NCBI GenBank assembly: GCA_947396885.1
Contig: OX377204.1
Coordinates: forward strand, 44,503,139 to 44,567,138
Length of the DNA: 64,000 bases
DNA from: Heligmosomoides polygyrus polygyrus
Taxonomy: Eukaryota; Nematoda; Chromadorea; Rhabditida; Heligmosomidae
Reading direction: 5' to 3'
Part shown: piece by piece, positions 30,641 to 40,579 of the stretch
Layout: every line of letters begins with the position of its first letter
How positions within the stretch are numbered: position 1 is the stretch's first letter
Program-made: the position numbers and the translations under genes
The notes under the pieces: model-generated
What the model saw: only the letters and a program-made list of their open reading frames with translations
Told to the model about the DNA's origin: nothing
Database searches by the model: none

Positions 30641-31640
30641 CCCAGACGGAAGAGTGCCGGCGCCTCCGCCGACCCTACATCTCTGACCCCGTGCAATTCA
30701 TGCGATTGCTTTCCCACGATGGAGAGACTTCACACGAGATCAAAATGAAAGAAGATGTGGCGGAATTTGGAAGTACCGTTGTTGAGAAATGGCGTCGTTT
30801 GAACCGGTTCGAGTGATATTTGTTCCCTTACAGCAAAGGGGTGGAAATATGGCGATATATATCCTACCTCGAGATCGTCAGCTATGCTATGAGTGGGCAT
30901 ATAGGAAGACACTCTCAGACGGAGAGACCAGCACCTTTATGTGCTGTGGATACCGATCGCTTAAGGATCGAGAGCGCGAGGTGTACAATAAGCCTGTGCC
31001 TTCCTGCAAAGTCAGAGGTGGACACTTCATAACGGATCCTGCAAATCCGGTTCGCCCCCACTTCTATGAGCCAAGAAGCGCCCCTCGTTCTATTATGAGC
31101 CGTAGGGTGATCGAGAGGTGCAACGAATTTAGGGCACAACCCTATACGGGAACTCCATCCAGCGTTATCTAAGGCTTAGTAGCTGATATGGCAAGCCACG
31201 CTTCGGTAAGGGGACACATGAAAACAAATATTGTTTAGAGAACGATATATATGGCTTCAGGCGATACTTTCACAGCCCCAGAGCGGATGGCAATGGTGGA
31301 GCAGCTAACTGTTCGATAACCTGCGAACTTCGTTGAAGGGTTTCACAGTAAACTTCGAAGGGCGTTTCCTACTGGCACCCCTGCTATGGCAGCCCTATTA
31401 CAGTTTTTGGCCTCACAGTTGACTTTGGCCAAATCGCAGATCCTGCCTATAGCAAATGGGGAAATGGAGACAAGATATATCTGAAGTCGCGAAGCCTGCA
31501 GGCAAAATGAAATACACGATGAGATGAGACGCTTCAGACAGTTCCTCCAGGCGGATGGTCGTCCACCTACCACAAGAGAGTGTATGGATCACCTTGATAC
31601 CTTAGCCAGCAACCTTGCCCACTAGTTAGCTCTCAATTTG
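30640..31640 (+). pseudogene. MULE-like transposase with internal deletion
   Basis: Two parts are readable. 30789-31172 has RDRQLCYEWAYRKTLSDG, FMCCGYRSLKD and PSCKVRGGHFITDPANPVRPHF: a cysteine/histidine array resembling the FLYWCH/WRKY-type finger at the front of MULE transposases. 31260-31620 has ANFVEGFHSKLRRAFPTGTPAM and ALLQFLASQLTLAKSQI: the (T)NNVEGFHS block that ends MULE transposases. The DDE core between is missing, so this is a deletion derivative; a stop at 31316-31318 and others add decay. The termini were not resolved. Confidence 0.6.
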
Positions 31641-32009
31641 TCCCCGTCCCCTCATTCTCCTCTGAAGAGCCCTATGCATGTTATCCTGCCCATTCTGTGA
31701 AGGAACTGTTAGCACACTTGCCTTTGTATTCAGGTACATGCTTGCTCACAAATGTAATCTCATGCTTCACACGATGCATTTGTTTTTATTCGTATGTTGC
31801 CATTTGTACTTCAAACGCTTTGACATAGAGTGTTCTAAAATATCTATCTCAAACAGAAGACAAGTCTCAGACATGTTGCTAAACATCCTGCAGAAACTCA
31901 GTGACCGTTGTGGCCGGCTCAGTGTATTTCCTCAGTAATACCACCAACAGTACGATTGGTGTGGAAATACATCACGCTGTGATGAGACGCCGGTCGTGCA
32001 AGTCGCTCA

Positions 32010-32380
32010 AGAAATAGTGTGTTCCCACGCGAGACGGCAGATGCGCGCGAAATAGCGGAGAGGCAGCGAGAGGTGGCAGACACGCTGCAAATCGACGTGG
32101 CGGGGACGAGCGGGGCCGAGTTGCCCGTCAACCTCTTTCAAAGGAGGATATGCCAGAGCGGTCGTTGGCGCAGGCAGCTGTACTCTGATTCAGGCAAGGA
32201 TTTCGTGAGTCAGCCAGTGGGAGAACTGGCTGAGACGGTTGGGAGAGGGAGGAACGTGCATCGTCGCGCGCGATCGCTTAGATACTTGGTTTCTAACACG
32301 GTGTACGCATACAATATGATGCTGCATGAAAAGGAACGGGAGAAAGTCCTTTTTATTACAATGTTACCTCATTCACAATT
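32010..32380 (+). pseudogene. Ty3/Gypsy integrase fragment (second piece)
   Basis: In the open frame 32019-32603 the segment SDSGKDFVSQPVGELAETV (about 32190-32245) and LVSNTVYAYNMMLHEKERE (about 32286-32343) match the D-x-G-x-x-F and the N-T-x-x-H-x-x-x-x-x-x-P parts of a Gypsy integrase. Together with 30380-30640 it suggests one integrase split by the MULE-like element. The frame then runs into what looks like LINE 5' sequence. Confidence 0.5.
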
Positions 32381-32833
32381 GCGTCGCGTCGTGAGCGGTC
32401 GGGTCTGCTATCGGCTCTCTTGGCCTTGTTCTCTTGCCGGCCTTCTATCGCCGACTACTGGTTTTCTTCTGCCGTCAGGTGACGTCGTTGCTTTGAAGCG
32501 TCCATCCGTTGGGGCAAGGGTGGTTACTATCCTACTCGATTCTGGTTTTGCCACTGGCAACAATAAACTATATTTAGTCCGTCTATTGTCTGCGGATCAA
32601 TAGGTCTTGATTGCTTGCGATCAGCGGTTAACCTGCCACTGCTTCCTCACTGTATACGCTTACCATGCTGTATTCACCGTGTCGTTCTTCCTCAGCCCAG
32701 TGAAACGGTGGAGCATCGACCTGCCATGTTCGTCTTCTGGTTCGACGATTGATCGTCTTCAAAGTGCTTTGGCCGCGCAGCATATGACTTTCTAATGAAG
32801 GTGCTCCTGGATGTGATCAATGTGATCATGAAA

Positions 32834-35800
32834 ATTCTTTCCGAGATGGCGGAACTGGCCAAACGATTCGAGAGTACTCTGGAGAAAAATAGGAAGCTGA
32901 GGAAGGAAATACTGCCTTGAAGACAAAGATTGATAGCTTGTCCGAAGCGAAGCCTAGTGATTTGGTAGTTAGATCCACAACTATGCATGGAACCAGAAGT
33001 GAATTCTTCAATTGTAACGGCTGTTGATTTTTAGCTGAAACGCTCTATTGTTATCTCTGGCATTTAGTGTGTCCGTCTAGTAGTGTCTATAATAAGGTAA
33101 ATCACTACTGGGACTGTGTTGATAGCTCGATCGATTTTTTAGGTTTTGAGTATGTTCTAAACTTTGTGTATCGTATGGGAATTCACTATCCTAGGTTGAT
33201 CAAAGGTGTTCTACCTGCTTCTCGTTATCAGAGAGAGGCGCTCAAGCGAGCACCGCGGTTCTTCTGTCAGAAGGGAGTCTATGTCCGCCTTCTTTAACCA
33301 ATGAAGAGAGGTAGCGCAGGCGAAGTGAACGGTTGAGTCGAATCTCTCACGATGTTTCGCATAATGCTAACTCTGTGTTATAACGCAAGGCATGCCATTG
33401 ACGAACCCTGTACATCATGAATCGGGAAACTATATCATGCTTATCGGACACTGACGTCTACTGGTGCAAAACCAATAGGTGTGTTAGCTAGATCAATGGT
33501 CAAAAACATTGACGGTCTTTTGTTTTTGCTTGCCCAGAGCACGTTAGTCTTGTAGCTTTGACGGAAGCTTGGTTAACGCCGGATATAGATAAGGCCTCTC
33601 TATTGGGGAATTGGTCCAATAAGTTCGTAGTTGCCAGGTGTGGTCGAGCCGGTAAACGAGGAAGGGAAGTTGCGTTATTAATTGCTAAAACTATTTCTCC
33701 TCCCATTTTCAAGGGATGAGTGGTTGATGGTCACAAAATGGTTTGTTCGGATGTTCTCTTTGGTAAATTATCCACAGTTTACCGTAGTCCTACTTGTTCA
33801 GTCTCCAAGTCTGAACAAATGATCAAAGCTATCACTGAATTACTGTCGTGCAATCACCCTGTATTATATGCGGTGACTTTAATATGCCCACTTTGAGATG
33901 GAATAATGCACCTTCAGTTCTTTGTTTTCTAGAAACGTGTCGTAACTACGAATTAAGTCAAATGGTGAAGTGCCCTACCTTAGGATATTATATATTTATT
34001 TATTTATTTATTTATATTTATATGATCATATTTTATATATATTTATATATATGATTATATTTTAGATCTAGTTTTAACCTATGACCGATCGGTTATCAGT
34101 AGCGTTGGGTGAAGCTGCTTGTCGGCAAGGGTGATCACTCCTCTCTCAATTTCGAATTGAACTATTTTAACTGAAGATTTTAACCGGTATGTATAAAGAA
34201 GAAATTTCAAACAAGCTGACTACGAAAAGATTTTGGCGTGTCTTTATGGTGTTGACTGGTATAGGTCCCTCAACTTAGCATCTGTTCAAGATGCCAAATA
34301 GGACATGTTTCTAGCATTTCTTATCACAGCATTGAGCCTTTTGTACCATTCTAACGATTGCATTTGCCACCGCACTTACAATCGTTCTACAAAAAGAAAA
34401 GAGAAGCATGGAGGAGAGCTAATGAAGGAGAAGTTGAAAGACTATGGGCAAAATTCAAGGAGCTTAACGTAATTTTTGAAAAGAAATTGAAAAAATTTAA
34501 CTGATTCATTGAAAGGAAGGTAGCTGAGGACAAGAAAAGGAATTGTTCCCTTATTAAACGCGTTACGAACTGTGAAATAAGCTGTGTGCTTTCTCGGATT
34601 CCAGTGGACGTATGCCCACTAAGGATGATGAGAAAGCTGAGCTTTTGGCAGAAACTTTTGATTGAGCGTATGTGCACAGCCCTTCAATGGAAAACGTAAC
34701 CCACGAAACAGTTTTTCCTAATATGAAGGCCTCCATGTGGTTGTGGTTTCATATGAGAAAAATCTATGAAATGTTACTCCACTGACCCACTTCACGATCT
34801 CTCACTCCCGACTACATTCCACTTTCCTTTCTCAAAGCTGTAGTCACGTAATTGCCTGCCCCTTGGGACATATTTTCAACCTAAGCTTTATTACATCGGA
34901 CATTATTCTAAGATGGAAAAGCGCATATACAACATCTATACCCAAGAAACCACCATTCAGTTCCACTTCCAACCTTAGGACTGTTAATGTAACATCAGTT
35001 ATTGCGAGCGCTTTTGAAAAAATGTTAAAGAAACGCATCGTAAATCAATTGCAAGAATGCAAGGTAATATCTGACATTCAGTACCGCTTTCAATGAAGTA
35101 AGTCCACTGTTATTGCTATGCTTATGCTTGAATGATTGTACTGCCGAACTTGATAATGGTAAAGCAGTTGACGTTGTGTATTTTGACTTTGCAAAAGCTT
35201 TTAACTTCGTCATGATAAAATAATTTCGCGGTTGCTATCAGTGGGACTTCATAAACAAATTGTTTCTTGGGTGGAAGAATTTCTTCGTAATCGAACTCTT
35301 TCGGTAAGAATGAATGAAAGTTTCCCGCCCCAGAATAGGTTCCAGTGGAGTTTCCCAAGGTGGCGTACTCTCTACGTGCTGTTTATTATTTATACCTATG
35401 ATCATCCGACGGTCAGCTCAGCTTTGGAAGCTCATGTTGCGCCTTTGCCGAAAACATTAAGATTTATCGCCCTATTTTGGATGGGATGATGCAAAGGTTC
35501 TCCAGAGCTCCATTGATGCACTTGCTCGATGGTGAAAAAAATGGGAACTGCCCTTGTCTGATCACAAAACCATGATTTTACACCTCGGGTCACAAGCCAA
35601 TGCTTTCACTTACAACATCAAGGAAAATCCTATACCGGTGGTACATGGAGTTTATGATTTAGGCAGTCCTATGACGGAAGACTTAAGTTTTGATCATCAT
35701 TGCGAACGAATCGATACAATTGTTATGTATAATTTGTTCAGAGCCTTAACCACCTGCGAAGCATCGATTTTCTTGCAAGCCTACAAAACGTATGTCAGGC

Positions 35801-36240
35801 CGTACTGGGGTATGGACCGGTTATCTTTAAGCCTCACAAACGTGTTGTGGCCCTTTGGCTCGAAAAAGTTCAAAATAGCATACACGCAAACTCATGACTA
35901 GGACGATTGGTTTCATTTATGAGTCTATTGCGAGTGGTGTAGAAACGAATGCAAACTTTAGGCCGCACTCTCTAACTAGCAGAAGACTAAAGATTGACCT
36001 AATAATGGTCCACAAAATCCTTTATGGACTCACTGGCTTCAGATCTGGGTTACTTTTCAAAATTGCTAACTTCAACACTAGACGTAGTAATCTTAAGGGG
36101 CGTTATTTGTGTATAGGGCTGATGCTGAATATGATAGTCTCAGCAAACGTAAGGTTCTTCCAGCTAAACTGAGCTCATTTAGAAGGTTATTGGATAACAC
36201 TATGAAGTCGTCAGCTGTTGACTACTTAGATTCTGCTTTC
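32834..36240 (+). pseudogene. CR1 ORF (nucleic-acid-binding part, endonuclease, RT), degenerate
   Basis: 33067-33297 ends in VYRMGIHYPRLIKGVLPAS and REALKRAPRFF, the basic module also seen at 63840-63900. The endonuclease has LTEAWLTP-like text near 33560, then ICGDFNMPTLRWN (33857-33896). A (TTTA/TATA)n tract at 33990-34065 interrupts it before the DLVLT-type strand at 34065. The RT has NVTSVIASAFEKMLKKRIVNQL (34990-35055), YFDFAKAFNFV (35179-35211) and the catalytic strand FAENIKIY at about 35444-35467, in which both catalytic Asp of FADD are changed. 35554-35901 and 35894-36172 are the C-terminal domain. Many stops. Confidence 0.82.
33988..34070. repeat. AT microsatellite (TTTA)n/(TA)n
   Basis: Runs of TTTA and TATAT, about 80 bp, inserted between the endonuclease blocks of the CR1 copy. 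It expands the coding sequence without a recognisable element, so it is probably a simple-repeat expansion after the LINE inserted. Confidence 0.85.
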
Positions 36241-36245
36241 TGATT

Positions 36246-37074
36246 CATGTTGTTTTCTTGTTCTTGAATTACATTCGTTTTTTACTTGTCCGTCTTCAGT
36301 TTGTTTTTTCTCGTTTTTTCTTTCATTACTAGATGCATGACTTCTGCAAACAAGGTGTTTTTTATCGGTATCGTTTGATCTAGACCATTTAATAAGCACA
36401 AATACATACATACATGGGATCAACTTGTACATTCCCCAGAAGGTGATATGTGAAGGCGTGATGTCGGCCTAAAAACTTTATTGGGACGAGTTCAAGTCGG
36501 GTTTGCATCGAGGTAGGCAGTTGAATAGCACCAAGGTGAAGGGTTACGCAGATAGGTATCGAGTCTAGGTATATTGACATGAATCAGGTGGTGGAAATGG
36601 AACGTTACTAAGGGTGGAGACCAGGATGCTGATGAAACTATTCATGAAAAGAAAACACGGAGCGAGGGGGCACTCCAAACGCACGACGGAGTGGGACACC
36701 TTTTACGGGCTATAGAAATTAGTGGAAATTCTGAGCTGATATCACGTATCGAGCGTGAGGTGGAACCTCTTGACATTCAAATGGACTCCTGAGGGTGTGT
36801 TCGGAAGAAATTGTAGGCGAAACGGTGAGAGCCAAAACGGGCGAAACCACCGACGGTTAAGGTGCCGTGTACGAGCTGTGAAAACTGGAAAGGTTGCCAT
36901 TCAGACAAAGACGAATTGCTGTATCATGACCAACCGCGAGAGCGACTGATCCATGATTCGAAGCTGCTCCAACACGATGTGACAACGCGAAGCGCAACAG
37001 CGACCCGGAAATCCATCACAGGCGGGAGCACGGAAAGACAAGGGTGGGTACGCGGGCGGTGATAGTGGTTATTC
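36246..37074. other. No recognisable feature
   Basis: Short frames only (under about 70 codons). GAGCGAGG and CGACGGAGTG-type words appear near 36660-36690 without forming a pattern. Confidence 0.5.
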
Positions 37075-37078
37075 TTAA

Positions 37079-37341
37079 CCCTTTCACGACACGCGCAATT
37101 TTCAAGTGTCTGCCGCATGGAAGAGAGCGTATTTTTCATGCTCGCTGATTATTTGTATTATTTTATTTGCATTACTTGTTAGAAATAAAAAACAGTAACA
37201 AATGAGGTTTATCATGAACCATCTTGACCGTAGATCCAAGTGGACTCATTGGTTAATATTGTACTATTAAATACTCATTAATTTTCCATGAACTTTCTTT
37301 ATGATTGTGTCGTGTCATCGTTGGACAATGTCGTGAAAGGG
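37079..37341. mobile_element. piggyBac-like MITE, 263 bp
   Basis: The left end is TTAA followed by CCCTTTCACGACA (37075-37091); the right end is TGTCGTGAAAGGG followed by TCAA (37329-37345). CCCTTT termini next to a TTAA target fit the piggyBac superfamily; the right target is mutated to TCAA. There is no coding capacity, so it would have moved using a transposase elsewhere. The inverted repeat is only 13 bp, so the call is moderate. Confidence 0.55.
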
Positions 37342-37345
37342 TCAA

Positions 37346-38690
37346 CCTACATCTCGGAAAGACGGTGTTAGTCATGTTAGTCAATGACCGGATCGAACAG
37401 GTGGGACTGGTATTACCGCTGCTAGATGCGAAGGCAGGATACAGGGAAGCTTCATCAGTTCTCAGTTTGCGGGTAGCCAGGAATTGCTTAATATTCCTTG
37501 TCGCGAGTGCGAGAACGCTTGAAGACAGTGCCTGGTTCGAAGTAACAGAGTGAGTAAAGTAATGCATTGAGAGGTGTATATCGCAGTATATCACACGAAC
37601 ATCATAGGAAAACTACCTGTAGGGTCAGTGTACACAAAAAGACACCTTGTTCTATGTTAAGGCACACTTTTGCGACAACGCGGCAGACGGGAGGCAGCAA
37701 AAGGAGGCAAAACTGCCGCGTAGGCATTGGCATTATCAGCTTTGTCTCGCTACCCCATCGCCAACGTAGTTTATTATCATTATCATTATCAATTTCCGTT
37801 CTAGACCCAGTCACGGCAGCGCGACAGGAGGTACACCCGCCCCTGCAGGGGGCGTGGCGTCAGGGAGTGCACCGCTGTTCCGCGGACCAGAAACTTTTGT
37901 TTTACGTGTCAATGGTTTCGTAAGGCAGCCGTTAGATTTTTGGTGAAGCCTAGGGGTTGGGGTGGGTGACAAGGAGGATGAGACGAAGATCGCACGCCCC
38001 CAGCAGGGGACGGGTGTGCCTTCTCACCGTCCCCCCCCCCCTGTCACTATCAGCTAGAGTCCAAACAGAATTTGTCGGCAGTAAAGCGGCTGCAGCGGCA
38101 GTAATGCCTTGAATCATTATTGTTGTTGCCGCGTTGACGGCAGCTGCTGCCGATGTGACGGCGCCGCGCTGCCGCCCAGGCGGGGCACCAGCGGCATCCT
38201 CTGCGTCTCTGCCCTATGCTTAAAGATAGGGCTGCCGCGTTGCCGCAAAAGTGTGCGAAAGCCTTTAAGCGTGATCGGTGACGCAGGATTCGCTGTACCC
38301 GAGCGAGAGGCGCACCCTTTCTTCACATTTCGCAAACAACTCGAGCGATGGACTCACCTTCCGGTCGAGGATCGCCAAACAGTTGGAGGTCTGGGACACC
38401 CAGGAAAGACAGGTTACTTGCACATTCGTGATAGAGTGGCAAATCGTTACGGGTGGAGACGTCAGCCCCGATACTGCAGAAAGGGATAGGCGGGGCCCAT
38501 CGTTTAGGTGTAGACCGAGTGGGGCGGTCTTACGAAGGCGAACGACATGTTGGATAAGAATAGTGGGGTGGGCACACGATACAGAGATCGTGAGTGATTG
38601 ATCTCGGAAAATGCCTCTGACTAGGGAAGGGTTTCGACCTCCCATGGAATTTCAATTTCATATCAGGATCACTAGAAAGTGTTCGAAATG
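37346..38690. other. No recognisable gene; simple-sequence tracts
   Basis: Contains (ATTATC)n at about 37770-37793, a run of 11 C at 38031-38041 and GC-rich GCCGC words at 38085-38190. Open frames up to 126 codons occur on both strands at 38109-38645, but they overlap each other on opposite strands and show no motif; I regard them as composition-driven. Confidence 0.45.
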
Positions 38691-38705
38691 CTGATTACGA
38701 ACATA

Positions 38706-38999
38706 AGGATAAAGGATAAAGGACGGCGTTACTCAATCCCCTCTGGGATGCGCCAGCGCATTCTACTTCTACGGGATGTCGTGGAGGCGACATGAATGCG
38801 TATTTGGCCATACAATGACTTGCGGTGGCCAGCCGATGAACAAGTCAGCGCTCTATCCTTCCCAGACACGTCTGGTACCAATTCACCGACCCCGGAGGGA
38901 TGGAAGGCTTGGTTGGCCTGGGCGGGAAATCCGAACCAGGAACCTGGTATCGGGTGCACGCGACAGTCGCGCCTCCGCCGACTGCGCTACACGCGCCCT
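38706..38999 (-). mobile_element. tRNA-derived SINE with 14-bp target duplication
   Basis: Read on the minus strand, the element starts AAGGGCGCGTGTAGCGCAGTC (A box TAGCGCAGTCGG) and has GGTTCGGATTTCC (B-box-like) about 45 bp further on. It then has a non-tRNA body and ends in the tail CTTTATCCTTTATCCTT. TGATTACGAACATA flanks it on both sides (38692-38705 and 39000-39013), a perfect 14-bp target duplication as made by LINE machinery. The 294-bp length and pol III boxes define a SINE; the partner LINE is unknown. Confidence 0.88.
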
Positions 39000-39013
39000 T
39001 GATTACGAACATA

Positions 39014-39385
39014 GGTGTCAAAAATTGAAATTCCTGAGATAGTTATGGCCTGCCTAAATCGGGGGCCTCACCTGGGGCTGGCTGTGCGACGCACCTGGCG
39101 AGAGTGGTTAGTCATCGGAAGCGCCCTCCAGATGCGGCGGTGGCGCAGGGGTAGTGCTCCCGCTCGTCAAGTGCGACGCCGTTGGTTGGGTTCCTGTTAC
39201 TGGTTTTTTGCAAATCATAATTTATCTTCGAAATAAACTTTTGGTCTGAATTATGACACATTTATAATTAAATAGTTTTTTAATAGTTTCAACTATTCCT
39301 AATTGCAAAACAAATTTACTAGTCTAAGTGCAATTCGTCTATCCAATTCCAAATTCTAGCTTCTAAAGTAAATCAATCAAACAAA
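39014..39385 (+). other. Possible second tRNA-like segment, otherwise anonymous
   Basis: At about 39137-39192, GGTGGCGCAGGGGTAGTGCTCCCGC resembles a tRNA D-arm/A-box region and is followed 35 bp later by GTTGGGTTCCTG, a weak B-box match. It could be a decayed SINE head on the plus strand. The rest is AT-rich with no gene. Confidence 0.3.
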
Positions 39386-39389
39386 AAAA

Positions 39390-40500
39390 ATGTCTCTAGC
39401 TATTCGGTCGGCGAAGGCTCGCCTAACAATGGCGCGAAACTACCTAGGCAAGCTGTTCAAGTCTGCCAAGAGGGAAACGGAGGCGCCCATAAAGGGCGAA
39501 AAAGAAACAAAAAGAACGTGGATAAAAATGAGACAACATAAACATCGCTTAAAATAGCATCAATAAAAAAGAAAGGAAAGTAGTGGAAACCGCGGTCCAG
39601 AAAATGGCGAAAAAGTTCGACATCCTACCCGAAGAAGTAAATAAACTAAGGACTTGCGAAGACTACATCGCCAGCACATGGGACATTGTTGGAGAAGTCG
39701 AAGAACTAATCGTGGCAATGGAGGAAATGAGGATAGAATTGCAAAAAAGCCTAGAAGAGGAAAATTCGAAAAAAAAGAAAATTTCCAAAATGACCGAAGA
39801 GACGGAAAACGAACTATGAAGCCGAAAAAGATCGTCGATAGCAGTTGCCCTTGGCGTTGCAGCAAATCCAGATACCAACATTCTCCGGTAGACTCGAGGA
39901 GTGAGACATCCATTGAGGGCTGTTCTGTTCCATAGTCCATGAGCAGGAACTTCCACCTCTACGGAAGTTCGCCTATTGGCTGAGTATGCTGACCAGGGAA
40001 GGTAATAGAGCCCTCAGCGGATTCCAATTTTGTGAGGAGAATTACGAAGAGAAGGCCCAGTGAATGAAGAAGAAATACGCCTAGAAGAAGTGGCTATCGA
40101 ACAATTGTATAGAGAAGTCGAAGAGGCATAGGCCAATGATGCAACAGCATCAGCACAGCGGAAACTCCTAGGTGAGTTGTGTGCGACGTTGATGCAGCTA
40201 ACAAACAAAGGGCAAAACGTCAACCACAGATGGCTATTGACCACAATAATCAGGAAATTCGATGCCACCATTCAGGAGAGGGCGCTAGCAAAGCGCACAA
40301 ATCTGCAGTTATTAGAAGTATAGAATTGGACCAGATTCCAAGAACACCTAGAAGAAATCATATGCAAACAAGAGAACGTAGAATGGTTGCGGAAAGCAAT
40401 CAACAAGGAGGAAGTCGCGTGAGGTGCGAGAATAGCAGAGGGGGTCGTATTCTGGCTCAATGTGGATGGTGGGGTCGAACTTCGATTTGGTTCCTAGGAC
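39390..40500 (+). pseudogene. Retroelement gag-like coiled-coil gene, decayed
   Basis: An ATG at 39390 (MSLAIRSAKARLT) is followed by 39583-39819, open, with KKFDILPEEVNKL, IVGEVEELIVAMEEMR and a Lys/Glu-rich coiled coil. In other frames come REGPVNEEEIRLEEVAIEQLY (about 40045-40110) and NWTRFQEHLEEIICKQENVEWL (40326-40391). This charged-helix pattern followed by scraps with zinc-finger-like words beyond the 2.6-kb fold-back suggests an LTR-retroelement gag. I do not recognise the exact family. Stops at several places make it dead. Confidence 0.45.
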
Positions 40501-40579
40501 AAAATTCTTCGGAGCGATCTCTTTTTTTGCAAGTGTTGTAAGCACAGATATATAATTAATAAATTTATTATTATTATTC

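Larger units (their letters stand above)
32385..36245 (+). mobile_element. CR1-like LINE (plus strand), nearly full length but decayed
   Basis: Parts in order: 5' region about 32385-32830; a coiled-coil/ORF1-type start near 32834 (MAELAKRFESTLEKNRKL); RNA-binding-like part at 33170-33297; endonuclease about 33540-34140; RT about 34860-35480; C-terminal domain 35554-36240. The 5' boundary is inferred from context and the 3' end lies near 36240, where coding similarity stops. It is the longest of three CR1-type copies in the window. Confidence 0.75.

Noticed and set aside
32019..32603. 194-codon frame as a single new gene
   Set aside because: Its middle matches Gypsy integrase and its end is GC-rich LINE 5' sequence; it is a chance fusion of two element fragments.
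33988..34070. Promoter with TATA boxes
   Set aside because: The TATA words belong to a simple (TTTA)n/(TA)n tract inside a broken LINE ORF.
38109..38645. Overlapping frames of 107-126 codons on both strands
   Set aside because: Opposite-strand frames cover each other in GC-rich DNA and show no motif, no splice pattern and no relation to neighbours; composition explains them.
38944..38999. Functional tRNA gene
   Set aside because: A and B boxes are present, but the body continues 230 bp without a tRNA 3' end, and a 14-bp duplication and repeat tail surround it: it is a SINE.
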